Below are positions 43,353 through 53,162 of a stretch of DNA of 64,000 nt, in pieces. The notes beneath the pieces were generated by a model. The model saw only the letters and a list, made by a program, of their open reading frames with translations. It ran no database searches and was not told the origin of the DNA. Both the position numbers and the translations under genes were made by a program. Positions within the stretch are counted from its first letter, which is position 1. Each line of letters opens with the position of its first letter. The stretch is from Lutibacter agarilyticus (GTDB lineage: Bacteria > Bacteroidota > Bacteroidia > Flavobacteriales > Flavobacteriaceae), in assembly GCF_900188235.1 (NCBI RefSeq), contig NZ_FZNT01000004.1:124001-188000 (forward strand), in the 5' to 3' direction.

Positions 43353-44051
43353 ATGCTTAAACTTATTGAATTGCTTATCTTTGAACATAGAAACGAACAT
43401 AGTTTGCAAATTAAAAAACCCTATTCCGTCCCTAAAATATACACTGGAAACGATAATTTAAAAAAGCGTTGGTATGTATATTATTATTTTAGAAATCCTA
43501 AAACAGGCCTATTGGAAAAAATGGGGAACATTTATGGTAATTCCAATCATTACAAAACCAAAGCTGAAAGTCTATCTATTCTAACTTCACTTCAAAAAAA
43601 TTTATTAAATCTCCTAAAAAAAGGATACAATCCATTTAAGGAAAATCAAGAATTATATAATAAAGAAATTGAGAAAATTCCATCAACAATAGCTGATGTT
43701 GAAGAGCCTAAAATGACGATTAAAGAAGCGATTGATTTTGCTCTTAACCTTAAAAAACAATCATTAGCTAAGACTTCATATAGAGGACTTAACAATAGAA
43801 TGAATAATTTTATTGAATGGATTGAAAAAAATCATTCAAAACTCAAAACTATTGAAGTTCTCAATAAAAAAATTCTCACTGAATTTTTAAATTATCAACT
43901 AGAAAAAACAAGTGCACGAAATAGAAATAATTTTAGAGCAGACCTTAGTAGCATCTTCCAAATATTAGAAGACAATGAAATTATTATTTCTAATTATGCA
44001 AAGAAAATACCTACACTAAAATCAATACCTACTAGAAACAAAACATATTCA
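43353..44051 (+). pseudogene. Second tyrosine integrase, truncated by an insertion sequence
   Basis: Homologous to the integrase at 8810 over its first 230 or so residues: PKIYTGNDNLKKRWYVYYYF, RNPKTG, KGYNPFKENQ and TSARNRNNFRADLSSIFQIL align with the first copy. It stops at the position matching SYSKQLDDD, where the IS3 element enters; the catalytic domain with Arg, His and Tyr is missing. To the right of the insertion only about two matching codons (QL) can be seen before the sequence decays, so the 3' half was deleted. It cannot be active. Confidence 0.85.
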
Positions 44052-44118
44052 TGTAATCTTCCCCAAAAATGAGACAGTTTAGAAATAGAAAATAATTTTT
44101 TAACTTTAAACTGAAATT

Positions 44119-44385
44119 ATGAAAGGAAAACGATTTAAACCAGAACAAATTAGCGTGATTTTACAAGCTTACGATAACGGTAAAGATGTAAACACTATTG
44201 TGCGAGAATACGGAGTTTCACGTGCTACATTTTACAAATGGCGTCAAAACTATCAAGGAATGGATTCAAAGTCATTAAAACATCTTAAATCCTTGGAAGA
44301 AGAAAACCGTAAACTAAAACATATGTATGCGGAATTGGCATTGGATCATCAATTAGCTAAAGAGATTATTGAAAAAAAGCTATAG
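44119..44385 (+). CDS. IS3-family transposase OrfA
   Basis: An 88-residue helix-turn-helix protein: RFKPEQISVILQAYDNGKDV, EYGVSRATFYKWRQNYQGMD, then a leucine-zipper-like helix (EENRKLKHMYAELALDHQLA). It binds the ends of the element. Near its 3' end A AAA AAG (44373-44379) is a typical slippery heptamer for -1 frameshifting, which fuses OrfA to the OrfB frame and gives the active transposase in IS3 elements. Confidence 0.88.
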   Translation: MKGKRFKPEQISVILQAYDNGKDVNTIVREYGVSRATFYKWRQNYQGMDSKSLKHLKSLEEENRKLKHMYAELALDHQLAKEIIEKKL

Positions 44386-45299
44386 AGCCCTGCGCTAAAA
44401 GATCAATTGTAAAGGAATTGATTCATAAAAAAAAGTACAGCATCCACAGGGCGTGCCGAGTTATAAATTTAAGTACAAATGGTTATTATCACAAATCAAA
44501 ACCTAAAGATGATTCAGTCATTATAACGGCCTTGAATAACCAAGTAGAAGCGCATCCAGAGGAAGGTTTTTGGCTTAGTTTTTATCGATTTAAGAATCAA
44601 GGTAAGAAATGGAATCATAAACGCGTATGGCGTGTTTACACGCAAATGGGATTAAGTTTGAGGCGTAAAAAGAAAAAAAGACTACCTTCTAGAGTTAAAG
44701 AGGAGTTAGCTGTTCCTTCTGATTTCAACGACACTTGGAGCATTGATTTCACAACTGACACTCTTGAAAATAAGAGAAAATTTAGGACGTTTAATGTGAT
44801 TGACGATTATAACAGGGAAGCATTACATGTTGAAGTTGATTATTCTTTACCTAGTAAAAGAGTTGTTTAAGTATTAAATAGATTAACCAAGCAAAGAGGT
44901 ACTCCTAAATGTATTAGAATGGATAATGGTCCTGAATTTATTTCAAATATGATGAAAGGATGGTGTAAATTTAAAGGAATCGAGCTAAAGTATATTCAAC
45001 CAGGAAAACCGACACAAAACGCTTATATAGAACGATTAAATCGAACATATAGACAATCTGTGTTGGATGCTTATTTATTTGCGAATCTAGACGAAGTACG
45101 TCAACAAACAGATATTTGGATGGATGATTATAATTATGAAAGACCTCATAATTCTATTGGAAATATAGCGCCAAAACAATACGCAGATATTGATTTATTG
45201 AAAACTCTTGTACCTCGAGTTTACAACAAGTCAACATCAAATTATCAACATCAAAAATTTTTAAATACTAATAAAAAGTCTATTCGAAAGGTCTCTTAA
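44376..45299 (+). pseudogene. IS3-family transposase OrfB with internal stop
   Basis: The -1 frame reads from the slippery site through KRSIVKELIHKKKYSIHRAC and NGYYHKSKPKDDSV into the DDE integrase core. The first Asp is in WSIDFTTDTLENKRKF, the second in [11 protein letters not shown] and the Glu in [12 protein letters not shown]. An in-frame TAA at 44868-44870 separates the first catalytic Asp from the other two, so no full-length transposase can form. Everything on both sides stays in one frame, indicating a single point mutation. Confidence 0.85.
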
Positions 45300-45315
45300 A
45301 AAGTGGGATATTACA

Positions 45316-45671
45316 ACATTCACAATTAAAAATGTCAACTTTTTAGTCAACCTTAATTAACTAAGTCTTCAATTAAAAAAGAGTTCTTTTACTTTCCTTT
45401 ATATTTTTGATTTTCAATTCAAACCGATTTATTTGTTGTGAAATTTAGTTAAAGAAGTTTTATAACAACTAGTTATTAAACATTGATTAGATAAGATTTA
45501 TTTATTATTACACTTCTCATTTTTTTTTTAAATCCGTTAGAATAGACTTTTTAAAATATTCCTTTATTTTTGATGCTAACATGTAAAAAACTAAACTGAA
45601 GAACTCTAACTTTTCATACTAATAATCTATTTTTAATTCCGTTTTAATCTAGTCAGAACAAAACTATATTT
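45316..45671. other. Gene-free decayed stretch between the IS and the mannan genes
   Basis: About 355 bp, very AT-rich, with no frame, RNA or further copy of the att sequence that I can see. It may be residual DNA of the second element or the downstream region of the mannan operon. Confidence 0.5.
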
Positions 45672-46958
45672 CTATTTAATTTTATCAGAATACTTCTTTA
45701 CTAGTTCTAAAGTTCTAAGATCAGTACTATATACGCCATACCAACCTTGTAATTCGTGTGGTGGATCACCTAAAAACACATCTCCTTTTTCCCAAAACTG
45801 ACCTGGCCTTGGAGGTCTTCCTTCACCTGAGTATGTCCAGAAATTTAATCCTTTTACATACTTTCCTTCTTTAATAGATGTTGTTACTTTACTAAATAAA
45901 TGTGTATAAAAACGATCTCTCCATACTGTAGTTGCTTTAGGATTATATGAAGAACTGTCACGAGCAATCCCAAATTCTTCTAAAACAATTGGCTTGTTCA
46001 GTTTTTCAGCAACAACCAAATGATCATTCCAATAAGCATCTACCTTTTTTAGAGCATCTGTAAATGCTTCTTCTCCCTGCGTAGGATTAAACCACCCCCA
46101 ATTTTGAGCCCAAATATGCATGGTAATATAATCAATATTCGGATTGTCATTATCCAACAAGGCATCAACACCTGCTGTTTTTCCTGATGTATTCCCTTCT
46201 GTCCCTAAACAAACTAAATGATTGTTGTCTAATTTTTTTATAAATGCAGCTGTTTTAACTGTCCATTTTCTAAATTCATTTGGCATGTCATAACCACGTG
46301 GTTCATTGGCTAGTTGCCACGACATTATTGTTGGATCGTCTTTATATCGAGTTCCTGTTATTGAGTTCTTTCTATTAATTACTTTTTTGATATGATTATT
46401 CATCATTTCTTGCGCTTTTTCATTCACATAAAATTGCTTAGAATAATCCGTAAAGTTCTGCCAACTATATGCTGGATCTTGTGGAAAAGGAATCGTATCA
46501 TTATGAACCCATTTTAAATATTGAGGAAAACCGCCACTCCAAGTCCAAAAATTACCCAAAACCATGACTGCTTTCATATTTCGCTTTTTCATTTCGTCCA
46601 ACAGAAAATCTAATCCCTCCCAAATATCTTCATTATAAACACCTGGAGCTGTTTGTAACGCAGGATGAATACAGTATTTCATTTCTTCATCTGCTTCAAT
46701 TGCGGCTAACACTCTTAAATTGGTTATCCCCAAAGATTGCATTTCATTTAACTCTCTAACAAGTCGATCTCTATCTCCACTTTTTGGAGCTCCTAAATTC
46801 ATTCCTTGCCAATAATTGGACCCAATAAAACTATAATTTTCATTGTTGATTTTAAAATTATTATCAGCAACCTTTACAAAATTTGGTTGCGATTTTTGAT
46901 TACAAGAAATAAATACAATTGCAATTAGAAAGCTAAGTATAAATTGTTTAATGTTCAT
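45672..46958 (-). CDS. GH5-type mannanase/mannosidase lipoprotein
   Basis: A secreted lipoprotein (FLIAIVFISCNQ, Cys19 lipidated) of 428 residues with a TIM-barrel glycosidase like GH5 subfamily 7 endo-beta-mannanases. The acid/base Glu219 is in SWQLANEPRGYD and the nucleophile Glu328 in KPIVLEEFGIARD. GSNYWQGMNLGAP at the N-terminus and FWTWSGEGRPPRPG at the C-terminus are substrate-site segments. It probably cuts mannan or manno-oligosaccharides at the cell surface or in the periplasm. It is the last gene of the 13-gene minus-strand run. Confidence 0.85.
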   Translation of the reverse strand: MNIKQFILSFLIAIVFISCNQKSQPNFVKVADNNFKINNENYSFIGSNYWQGMNLGAPKSGDRDRLVRELNEMQSLGITNLRVLAAIEADEEMKYCIHPALQTAPGVYNEDIWEGLDFLLDEMKKRNMKAVMVLGNFWTWSGGFPQYLKWVHNDTIPFPQDPAYSWQNFTDYSKQFYVNEKAQEMMNNHIKKVINRKNSITGTRYKDDPTIMSWQLANEPRGYDMPNEFRKWTVKTAAFIKKLDNNHLVCLGTEGNTSGKTAGVDALLDNDNPNIDYITMHIWAQNWGWFNPTQGEEAFTDALKKVDAYWNDHLVVAEKLNKPIVLEEFGIARDSSSYNPKATTVWRDRFYTHLFSKVTTSIKEGKYVKGLNFWTYSGEGRPPRPGQFWEKGDVFLGDPPHELQGWYGVYSTDLRTLELVKKYSDKIK

Positions 46959-47006
46959 AATAATAAATGGTTATAGTATTAATGATGTAATTTAAATTGT
47001 AATAAT

Positions 47007-48317
47007 CTACGTTGTTTTATTGAACCTAACTGTTATCCATTTACCATAAAGTGCAATAAAAAAGAAACAAATAAGAGGTAATATGAAAGATATATTCACT
47101 TCTGAAATCCCAAAAATTTGTGAGTCATTTACACCACTTCCACCAATATCAATAATCATTCCTTGCATTTTTGGCATAATGGCACCTCCTACAATTGCCA
47201 TTACTAAGCCAGCTGCGCCAATTTTAGATTCTTCCTCGTTAAGTCCTTCAAGTGCAATTCCATAAATTGTTGGAAACATGACTGACATAAATAAAGAGGC
47301 AGCCACTAAACTATACATTCCTGTAATTCCAGAATTCCCAATTGTTATTAACATACATATTACGGCTCCTATAGAAAAAATCATCAAAAGTTTTCCTGAA
47401 TTTATAAAAGACAACAAATAGGTTCCTATGGCTCTACCTACAAGGAAAATAATAAAAGCGAAAAATTGATAATTTGCAGCAATACTATTTGAAATGCCTT
47501 TAGACTCGGCATATTGGTATATATACGTCCAACACATTATTTGTCCACCAACATAAAGCACTTGTGAAAGGACACCTAATGTATATTTCTTTTTTTTCAA
47601 GAGCATTACAAATGTCTCTTTAAAACTCAAACCTTCTTCACCTTTTATTTGCGGCATTTTAAAAAGTAGAATCAACACGAAAAAGAGTAAAACAACTAAA
47701 CCAAGAATTACATATGGGTTTCTAATTACAATTAAATCTGAAGCTCTGATCAATGCTTTTTTGGCTTCTTCTAACCCTGCAAAATTATCTATACTGTCTG
47801 ACTGAAGATTTTTAAGTACAAAATACTTTGCTACTAACAAGCCTAATACCAAGCCTAAAGGATTAAAGGCTTGTGCTAAATTTAACCGCTGCGTTGCTGT
47901 TTCTTTACTTCCCATTGCTAAAATATATGGGTTCGCAGTTGTTTCTAAAAATGCCAATCCAAAAGTTAAAATATAAAGCCCTAAACAAAAAAACCAAAAC
48001 TCTTGATAAGTTGCAGCTGGATAAAACAACAATGCTCCAAGAGCATATAACCCCAAACCAATAAGTATGCCTGTTTTGTATGAATATTTTTGAATAAAAT
48101 ATGAAGCTGGTAATGCCATGCAAAAATAGCCTCCATAAAACGCCATTTGCACCCAAGCTGATTCTGAATTAGTTAACTCTAAAACTTTTTTAAAAGCTTG
48201 AACCATAGGGTCAGTCACAGCGTTTGCAAAGCCCCAAAGAGCGAACAAAGATGTGATTAAAATAAAAGATCCAATTAATTGTTTTGGTACAACAGGAACT
48301 TTGGTTTTGTTGGGCAT
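47007..48317 (-). CDS. Sugar:proton symporter, FucP/GluP family (MFS)
   Basis: A 436-residue carrier with about 12 membrane segments. FALWGFANAVTDPMVQAF near residue 25 is typical for the FucP/GluP (FHS) branch, as are YGGYFCMALPASYFI and LETTANPYILAMG. It imports fucose, glucose, galactose or mannose by proton symport; in this setting the likely cargo is mannose released by the GH2 and GH5 enzymes. It lies between the isomerase gene and the GH5 gene with gaps of 16 and 48 bp. Confidence 0.88.
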   Translation of the reverse strand: MPNKTKVPVVPKQLIGSFILITSLFALWGFANAVTDPMVQAFKKVLELTNSESAWVQMAFYGGYFCMALPASYFIQKYSYKTGILIGLGLYALGALLFYPAATYQEFWFFCLGLYILTFGLAFLETTANPYILAMGSKETATQRLNLAQAFNPLGLVLGLLVAKYFVLKNLQSDSIDNFAGLEEAKKALIRASDLIVIRNPYVILGLVVLLFFVLILLFKMPQIKGEEGLSFKETFVMLLKKKKYTLGVLSQVLYVGGQIMCWTYIYQYAESKGISNSIAANYQFFAFIIFLVGRAIGTYLLSFINSGKLLMIFSIGAVICMLITIGNSGITGMYSLVAASLFMSVMFPTIYGIALEGLNEEESKIGAAGLVMAIVGGAIMPKMQGMIIDIGGSGVNDSQIFGISEVNISFILPLICFFFIALYGKWITVRFNKTT

Positions 48318-48333
48318 AATTTAATATTGTCGA

Positions 48334-49305
48334 TTAAATAAAAACTTCTAATAATTTGCAACCTGTAGATGATAAAACTATTGGTTCATTTAAACCTGCA
48401 GGTAATAAAATTGTCTCTCCTTTTTTAATGAAATAGTTTTCTTTTTTATATATAATCTCTGAATTCCCTTCGACACCTATTAAAATTTTAAACGATTCTT
48501 TTTTAGACATACTTATCGTTGCTTCGCCATTTATGTTTAAAATATTTGTTCTAAAATAATTGGAATGCACCAACTTATTTTGAGTTTGACCAAGATCGTA
48601 CTGTGTTTTATAGTTATCTACTAAATTAAAATCAATGGCATCAACTGATAAATCCGCGTGTAATTCTCTTTTAGCTCCTGTTTTTTTATCAACCCTATTA
48701 AAGTCAAAAATACGATAGGTAACATCTGATGTTTGCTGTATTTCTGCTATTAATACGCCTCCACCAATAGCATGAACTCGTCCAGCAGGAATATAAAAAG
48801 TATCACCAGCATTTACATTTATTTTATTCATAGCTTCTTCAATTGCTCCTTTCGAAATTAAATCTACATAGCTTCTTTTATCTAGCTGTTTGTTTAATCC
48901 TACAATCAATTCCGCATTTTCTTCAGCTTCCAAAACATACCACATTTCATTTTTACCGAATGAATTGTGTCTTTTTTTGGCTAATTCATCCCCAGGATGC
49001 ACCTGTATAGATAATGGAGTTTTCGCATCAATAAATTTAATTAACAACGGGAACTCAGTACCAAATCTTTGATAAACGACCTCTCCTAAAAAATCAGCAC
49101 CAAAGGAACTTATTAATTCGTTAATTGTTTTTCCTTTGAGTTCTCCTCCTATTAGGACCGTTTCACTGTTTGGAACCGTAGAAATCTCCCAAGACTCTCC
49201 TATGTTTTCTTCTGTATACTCTTTATTTAATACAGTTTTTAATTTTTCGCCTCCCCAAATTCTGTAATGAAATTTTGGTTGAAATTTTAAAGGATATAAT
49301 TCCAT
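48334..49305 (-). CDS. manA: Mannose-6-phosphate isomerase, class I
   Basis: Zinc enzyme converting mannose 6-phosphate to fructose 6-phosphate. At 323 residues it is the short ManA form. The zinc ligands lie in SIQVHPGDELAKKRH and GRVHAIGGGVLIAEIQ; FHYRIWGGEKLKTVL at the N-terminus is typical. It feeds mannose carbon into glycolysis; the kinase that makes mannose 6-phosphate is not in this window. Gap to the beta-mannosidase gene 10 bp. Confidence 0.93.
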   Translation of the reverse strand: MELYPLKFQPKFHYRIWGGEKLKTVLNKEYTEENIGESWEISTVPNSETVLIGGELKGKTINELISSFGADFLGEVVYQRFGTEFPLLIKFIDAKTPLSIQVHPGDELAKKRHNSFGKNEMWYVLEAEENAELIVGLNKQLDKRSYVDLISKGAIEEAMNKINVNAGDTFYIPAGRVHAIGGGVLIAEIQQTSDVTYRIFDFNRVDKKTGAKRELHADLSVDAIDFNLVDNYKTQYDLGQTQNKLVHSNYFRTNILNINGEATISMSKKESFKILIGVEGNSEIIYKKENYFIKKGETILLPAGLNEPIVLSSTGCKLLEVFI

Positions 49306-49315
49306 ATGTTAATTT

Positions 49316-51916
49316 TTAATTAATATTGTTTGTAACTTGTTGAACATGCTTTAGTTTTAAGTCTTTGAGGTCTAAAACTTCAGTAGTTGTAACTTTAATT
49401 TTTTTTGTAGTATTTGGCAATAAATCAAAATAATTATCTGAAAGAAATATATGTTGATTTTTAAAATTCAAATACAAATTTTTCACTAATTTATTTGATG
49501 TTATATATATAAAATGCTCTCCATCTTCTTCAACTATTTCAGTAGTGAAATTTGGTTCTTCTAACTGCAAGTCTTTTGGTTTTTCAAAATAGAACAGATT
49601 TTCCGAAAGTACAGCTTCATCCTTCTTTAGCTCAATTTTTAATACAGCTTTACTTGAATTAACCTTAGCTAAAAAATTTTCTTTTCTAATTTCAAAAACT
49701 TTAGTACTTGTATTCTTAATTAATAAAACTTCATCTGAAATTTCTTTTAATATGTTTCCATCAAAATCAATTAAAGACAATTTCAATTCACCTTTTGTTT
49801 CTTCCAATAAATCAGAAACACCATATACTAAAATGGTATCTTCCTTTTCTTTAGTAACTAATAAAACAGGTTCATAGGCTTTCTTTACTGCATAATGTAA
49901 TGCCTTCCATTTATGATAATAATCTGTACTACTCCAACTAGCTACTGGCCAACAATCGTTAATTTGCCAATACATAGTTCCCATTGTGTAAGGCATTGCA
50001 CTTCGATGTGCTTCAATTGCCTTTCTGACTCCACGAGCTTGTAACACTTGGCTCATATATAAAAAGTTTTCGAAATTAGTAGGAACATTATAGTCCCAAC
50101 TCATATATTCTTTTATTGTAAGATTTCCAATACCACTTCGCTGGTGTGATGACATTACTTCACTTTCAATATTAAAATCTTCTGGTAGCGCATATTTTTT
50201 AACGGTTTCTAAATCAGGAAAAGATTGAAAACCATACTCACTCATAAAACGTGCTTTGTACTTTTCAAAATCCTCGAATGGATGTTTTCCGTGCCAAACT
50301 CCCCAATAATGCATATCTCCTGAAGGGTTTTCATAACCTGCATGCTTTTCTGGTTCAAAACCCGCTTGTGGTGATGATGGCCAATAGTCATCACCATCTG
50401 TATATTTATTTACAACGGTTGGAAGAATCTCATGAAAAATATCTAAATATGCTTTTTGAATTTCCTCTCTTTGCTTTTCTTTATATTCTTCTTTCCATCC
50501 CCAACCACCATCAGAATAATGGCTCCAAGCTGTATTTATTTCATTATTTCCACACCAAATCGCAATACTTGGATGATTTCTAAGACGAATTACATTGTCT
50601 ATAGCTTCTTGCTTTACGTTTTCTAAAAAGTCTTTATTACCTGGATACATAGAGCAAGCAAACATAAAGTCTTGCCAAACTAACAAACCGTTTTTATCGC
50701 AAAGCTCATAAAATTGATCATATTCATAAATTCCTCCACCCCAAACACGCAACATATTCATATTGGCATCTACGGCATCTTTAATTACTTTCTCATAATC
50801 TGATGTTGTTACACGCGTTACAAAACTATCATTAGGAATATAGTTTGCTCCTTTAATAAATACAGGAACTCCATTTAATTCAAAAAGGAACGATTCACCA
50901 GCTTCATCTTTTTCTCTAATTAATTTAATACTTCGTAATCCTGTAGTGATATCTTTAGACGCTAATTGGTTATTGCCTTCATCTAATAATTCAACATTAA
51001 AATGATATAAATTTTGTTCTCCTAACGCTTTTGTCCACCATAATTTAGGGTTCTGAATAGTAATTGGAAATGAAACTTTTGCAACTCCATTTTCTAATTT
51101 AAGAGTTTCAGTTATATATTGCTCATTTGTTTCTTGATTTGAAATCCTTAATTGACCAGAAAAATTAGTCGTTATGTCCAATTCAATTTCAGTAACTAAT
51201 TCAGCAACACTTTTTGTTACTTTTGGCTGCTTGATAAAAACAGTCTTAATTTTAATTTGATTCCAAGATTTTAATAAAACTGGTTTCCAAATACCTGAAG
51301 TCACCAAGCGAGGTCCCCAATCCCAACCATAGTGGTAACCTGCCTTACGTGTAAAAATAGATACTTTTTCATTTCCCATTTCTCCATTTTCAGACTGATC
51401 ATTAATCGCTGGTAATGGATAATGATTTTCCAGTAACTCCAACCCTTTTTTTATTGGAGAATGCAATACTACTTTTAACTTATTTTCTCCAACTTTTACA
51501 AGCTTTTTAACATCAATTTCCCATTCTCTAAACATATTGTGAGCATTCAACAAGAATTTATCATTTACATAAATGGAAGCATAAGTATCTAAACCTTTAA
51601 ATTCTAAAACAATATTGTCTTTCTTAAATTCTTCTGTTGAAACAGTAAAAATAGTTGTGTACTCCCAATCTTTTTTATCAATCCATTGCTGTTCCTTTTC
51701 ATTTACACGATAAAATGGATCTTCAATAAAATTATTAGCTAAAAGATCTGTATGAATTGTTCCAGGTACAGTTGCTTTACCTGTATGAGTTCCATCAATC
51801 TCAGCAAACACCCAATTTGAGTGTATTTCTTGTATAATCATATTCTTAGTTTTTTTTGATTGACAAGCGACTACAGACAAGATAATTAGTCCTAAGCATA
51901 TTATTTTAATTTTCAT
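49316..51916 (-). CDS. GH2 beta-mannosidase lipoprotein
   Basis: An exo-acting beta-mannosidase of 866 residues releasing mannose from non-reducing ends. The signal MKIKIICLGLIILSVVACQS makes it a lipoprotein. The N-terminal jelly-roll (WVFAEIDGTHTGKATVPGTI, DWEYTTIF), immunoglobulin-like and TIM-barrel domains appear in the usual GH2 order. The acid/base Glu is in IWCGNNEINTAW and the nucleophile Glu in FMSEYGFQSFPD. GYHYGWDWGPRL is a mannosidase hallmark. Its start overlaps the end of the preceding AGE-like gene by 11 bp. Confidence 0.93.
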   Translation of the reverse strand: MKIKIICLGLIILSVVACQSKKTKNMIIQEIHSNWVFAEIDGTHTGKATVPGTIHTDLLANNFIEDPFYRVNEKEQQWIDKKDWEYTTIFTVSTEEFKKDNIVLEFKGLDTYASIYVNDKFLLNAHNMFREWEIDVKKLVKVGENKLKVVLHSPIKKGLELLENHYPLPAINDQSENGEMGNEKVSIFTRKAGYHYGWDWGPRLVTSGIWKPVLLKSWNQIKIKTVFIKQPKVTKSVAELVTEIELDITTNFSGQLRISNQETNEQYITETLKLENGVAKVSFPITIQNPKLWWTKALGEQNLYHFNVELLDEGNNQLASKDITTGLRSIKLIREKDEAGESFLFELNGVPVFIKGANYIPNDSFVTRVTTSDYEKVIKDAVDANMNMLRVWGGGIYEYDQFYELCDKNGLLVWQDFMFACSMYPGNKDFLENVKQEAIDNVIRLRNHPSIAIWCGNNEINTAWSHYSDGGWGWKEEYKEKQREEIQKAYLDIFHEILPTVVNKYTDGDDYWPSSPQAGFEPEKHAGYENPSGDMHYWGVWHGKHPFEDFEKYKARFMSEYGFQSFPDLETVKKYALPEDFNIESEVMSSHQRSGIGNLTIKEYMSWDYNVPTNFENFLYMSQVLQARGVRKAIEAHRSAMPYTMGTMYWQINDCWPVASWSSTDYYHKWKALHYAVKKAYEPVLLVTKEKEDTILVYGVSDLLEETKGELKLSLIDFDGNILKEISDEVLLIKNTSTKVFEIRKENFLAKVNSSKAVLKIELKKDEAVLSENLFYFEKPKDLQLEEPNFTTEIVEEDGEHFIYITSNKLVKNLYLNFKNQHIFLSDNYFDLLPNTTKKIKVTTTEVLDLKDLKLKHVQQVTNNIN

Positions 51917-53159
51917 TTATTTGTTGGTTTTTTGTTTGATATCGTATCATTTCAATGGTATGATATATTGATTTCCCAATACTACCTTTCAATTCTGTTT
52001 TAATAGAGGTATTCTTGTTTGTCAAATAGAAATACTCACCTCCATATTCAAAATCTTGAAAATTTTCAAAATAGAATTCTTCAAGTTCAATAAGTTCTTT
52101 TTTATAGTTACCTTCAGCTAATGAAAGTGCAATTATTGCTTCAGCATGCTGCCACCATGTTTTTCGTTGATCTATAACTTTGTTTGTTATTGGGTTATAT
52201 TCACTATAAAATCCATTTTCAATTGTTTTTAAGTTTGAAATTGTATTTTTTATAATTTCCTGCCCAAGAAGTTGATAGTTCACCTTATCTTTTTCGGGTA
52301 AAAAACTCCAATCTCTAGTTCTTAAAAACAAAGATGCTAGTTGAAAATTATGTCCTGGAGTTACAGTAAAACAAGGATTGTTTTCATCCGAATTATCACA
52401 AACATTCCAAGTATCGGTAAATTTGACATTTACCCATCCCGTTTTTTTATTCCACGCTTTTTGATATAAAAGCTGAAGGTTCTCTTTTAAAATAGTTTCA
52501 TATTTAATCCTGTTTTCTGAATCTACTTCCCATAAATTCGCCATATAAGAAGTCACTGGATACATTAAAGACTGTAATGATTTACTTCCAGATATTTGAC
52601 CTTTCAAAAAACTATAATTACCATAAAACCCTCCATTTATTGTATCCTTAAATCGTTTTACAAAGGCGGCATTTAATTGGTGTATTTTTTTTAATAGTTG
52701 ATCATTAGGTTTGTTTCCATAATATTCAATTAAGCCACATAAACCATATGCTTGTTGCCAAATGTCAATTTCATTTGAATTAGATTTTATACCATTCTCA
52801 ACATTAGAAATAAAATACATTCCTATTGAATCATTAGCTATTAAATTGTTTAGTTGAAAGTTTATTGCATTTTTGGCTTTTTTTATGTTTTCAGGATAAA
52901 ATTCAGACGTATAGGATAATCCATAAACCATTCTACTTAAAGCAACATTGTATATTTTTTTAGAGGTTACTTTCCCTTTATTATCAATTTCAGAATAGTA
53001 TGTTTTCTGAATTGAATCGTAAGCATTTTCATCAAAAAAACTAATTAAATTCTCTATCTGTTTTGAATATATAATACTTAACTGTTTATCTTTTTTTTCT
53101 TGTGCATTACAAGAAGATAAAAAAACAAACATCAATAATATTAGCAGGTAATTTTTCAT
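51906..53159 (-). CDS. AGE-family (N-acylglucosamine 2-epimerase fold) lipoprotein
   Basis: A 417-residue (alpha/alpha)6-barrel protein. The signal ends LSSCNAQEK, so it is exported and lipidated, unlike the cytoplasmic epimerase at 60780. VTPGHNFQLASLFLR and KTWWQHAEAIIALSLAEG carry the catalytic-type His residues and TWWxHAE motif of AGE enzymes; YSEYNPITNK is also present. An exported sugar epimerase is unusual. It might act on released oligosaccharides in the periplasm, or on a different reaction of the fold, such as a lyase. Sits between beta-mannosidase and aldo/keto reductase genes. Confidence 0.72.
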   Translation of the reverse strand: MKNYLLILLMFVFLSSCNAQEKKDKQLSIIYSKQIENLISFFDENAYDSIQKTYYSEIDNKGKVTSKKIYNVALSRMVYGLSYTSEFYPENIKKAKNAINFQLNNLIANDSIGMYFISNVENGIKSNSNEIDIWQQAYGLCGLIEYYGNKPNDQLLKKIHQLNAAFVKRFKDTINGGFYGNYSFLKGQISGSKSLQSLMYPVTSYMANLWEVDSENRIKYETILKENLQLLYQKAWNKKTGWVNVKFTDTWNVCDNSDENNPCFTVTPGHNFQLASLFLRTRDWSFLPEKDKVNYQLLGQEIIKNTISNLKTIENGFYSEYNPITNKVIDQRKTWWQHAEAIIALSLAEGNYKKELIELEEFYFENFQDFEYGGEYFYLTNKNTSIKTELKGSIGKSIYHTIEMIRYQTKNQQINEN

Positions 53160-53162
53160 CTT

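Larger units (their letters stand above)
44052..45315 (+). mobile_element. IS3-family insertion sequence
   Basis: Length about 1.26 kb with orfA and orfB. Ends are related inverted repeats: TGTAATCTTCCCC on the left and, read inward from the right, TGTAATATCCCAC. ATTCA occurs at 44047-44051 and again at 45318-45322, two bases past my right end, so a 5-bp target duplication is possible if the end is at 45317. It sits inside the second integrase. Its orfB is interrupted, so this copy is probably immobile. Confidence 0.8.
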
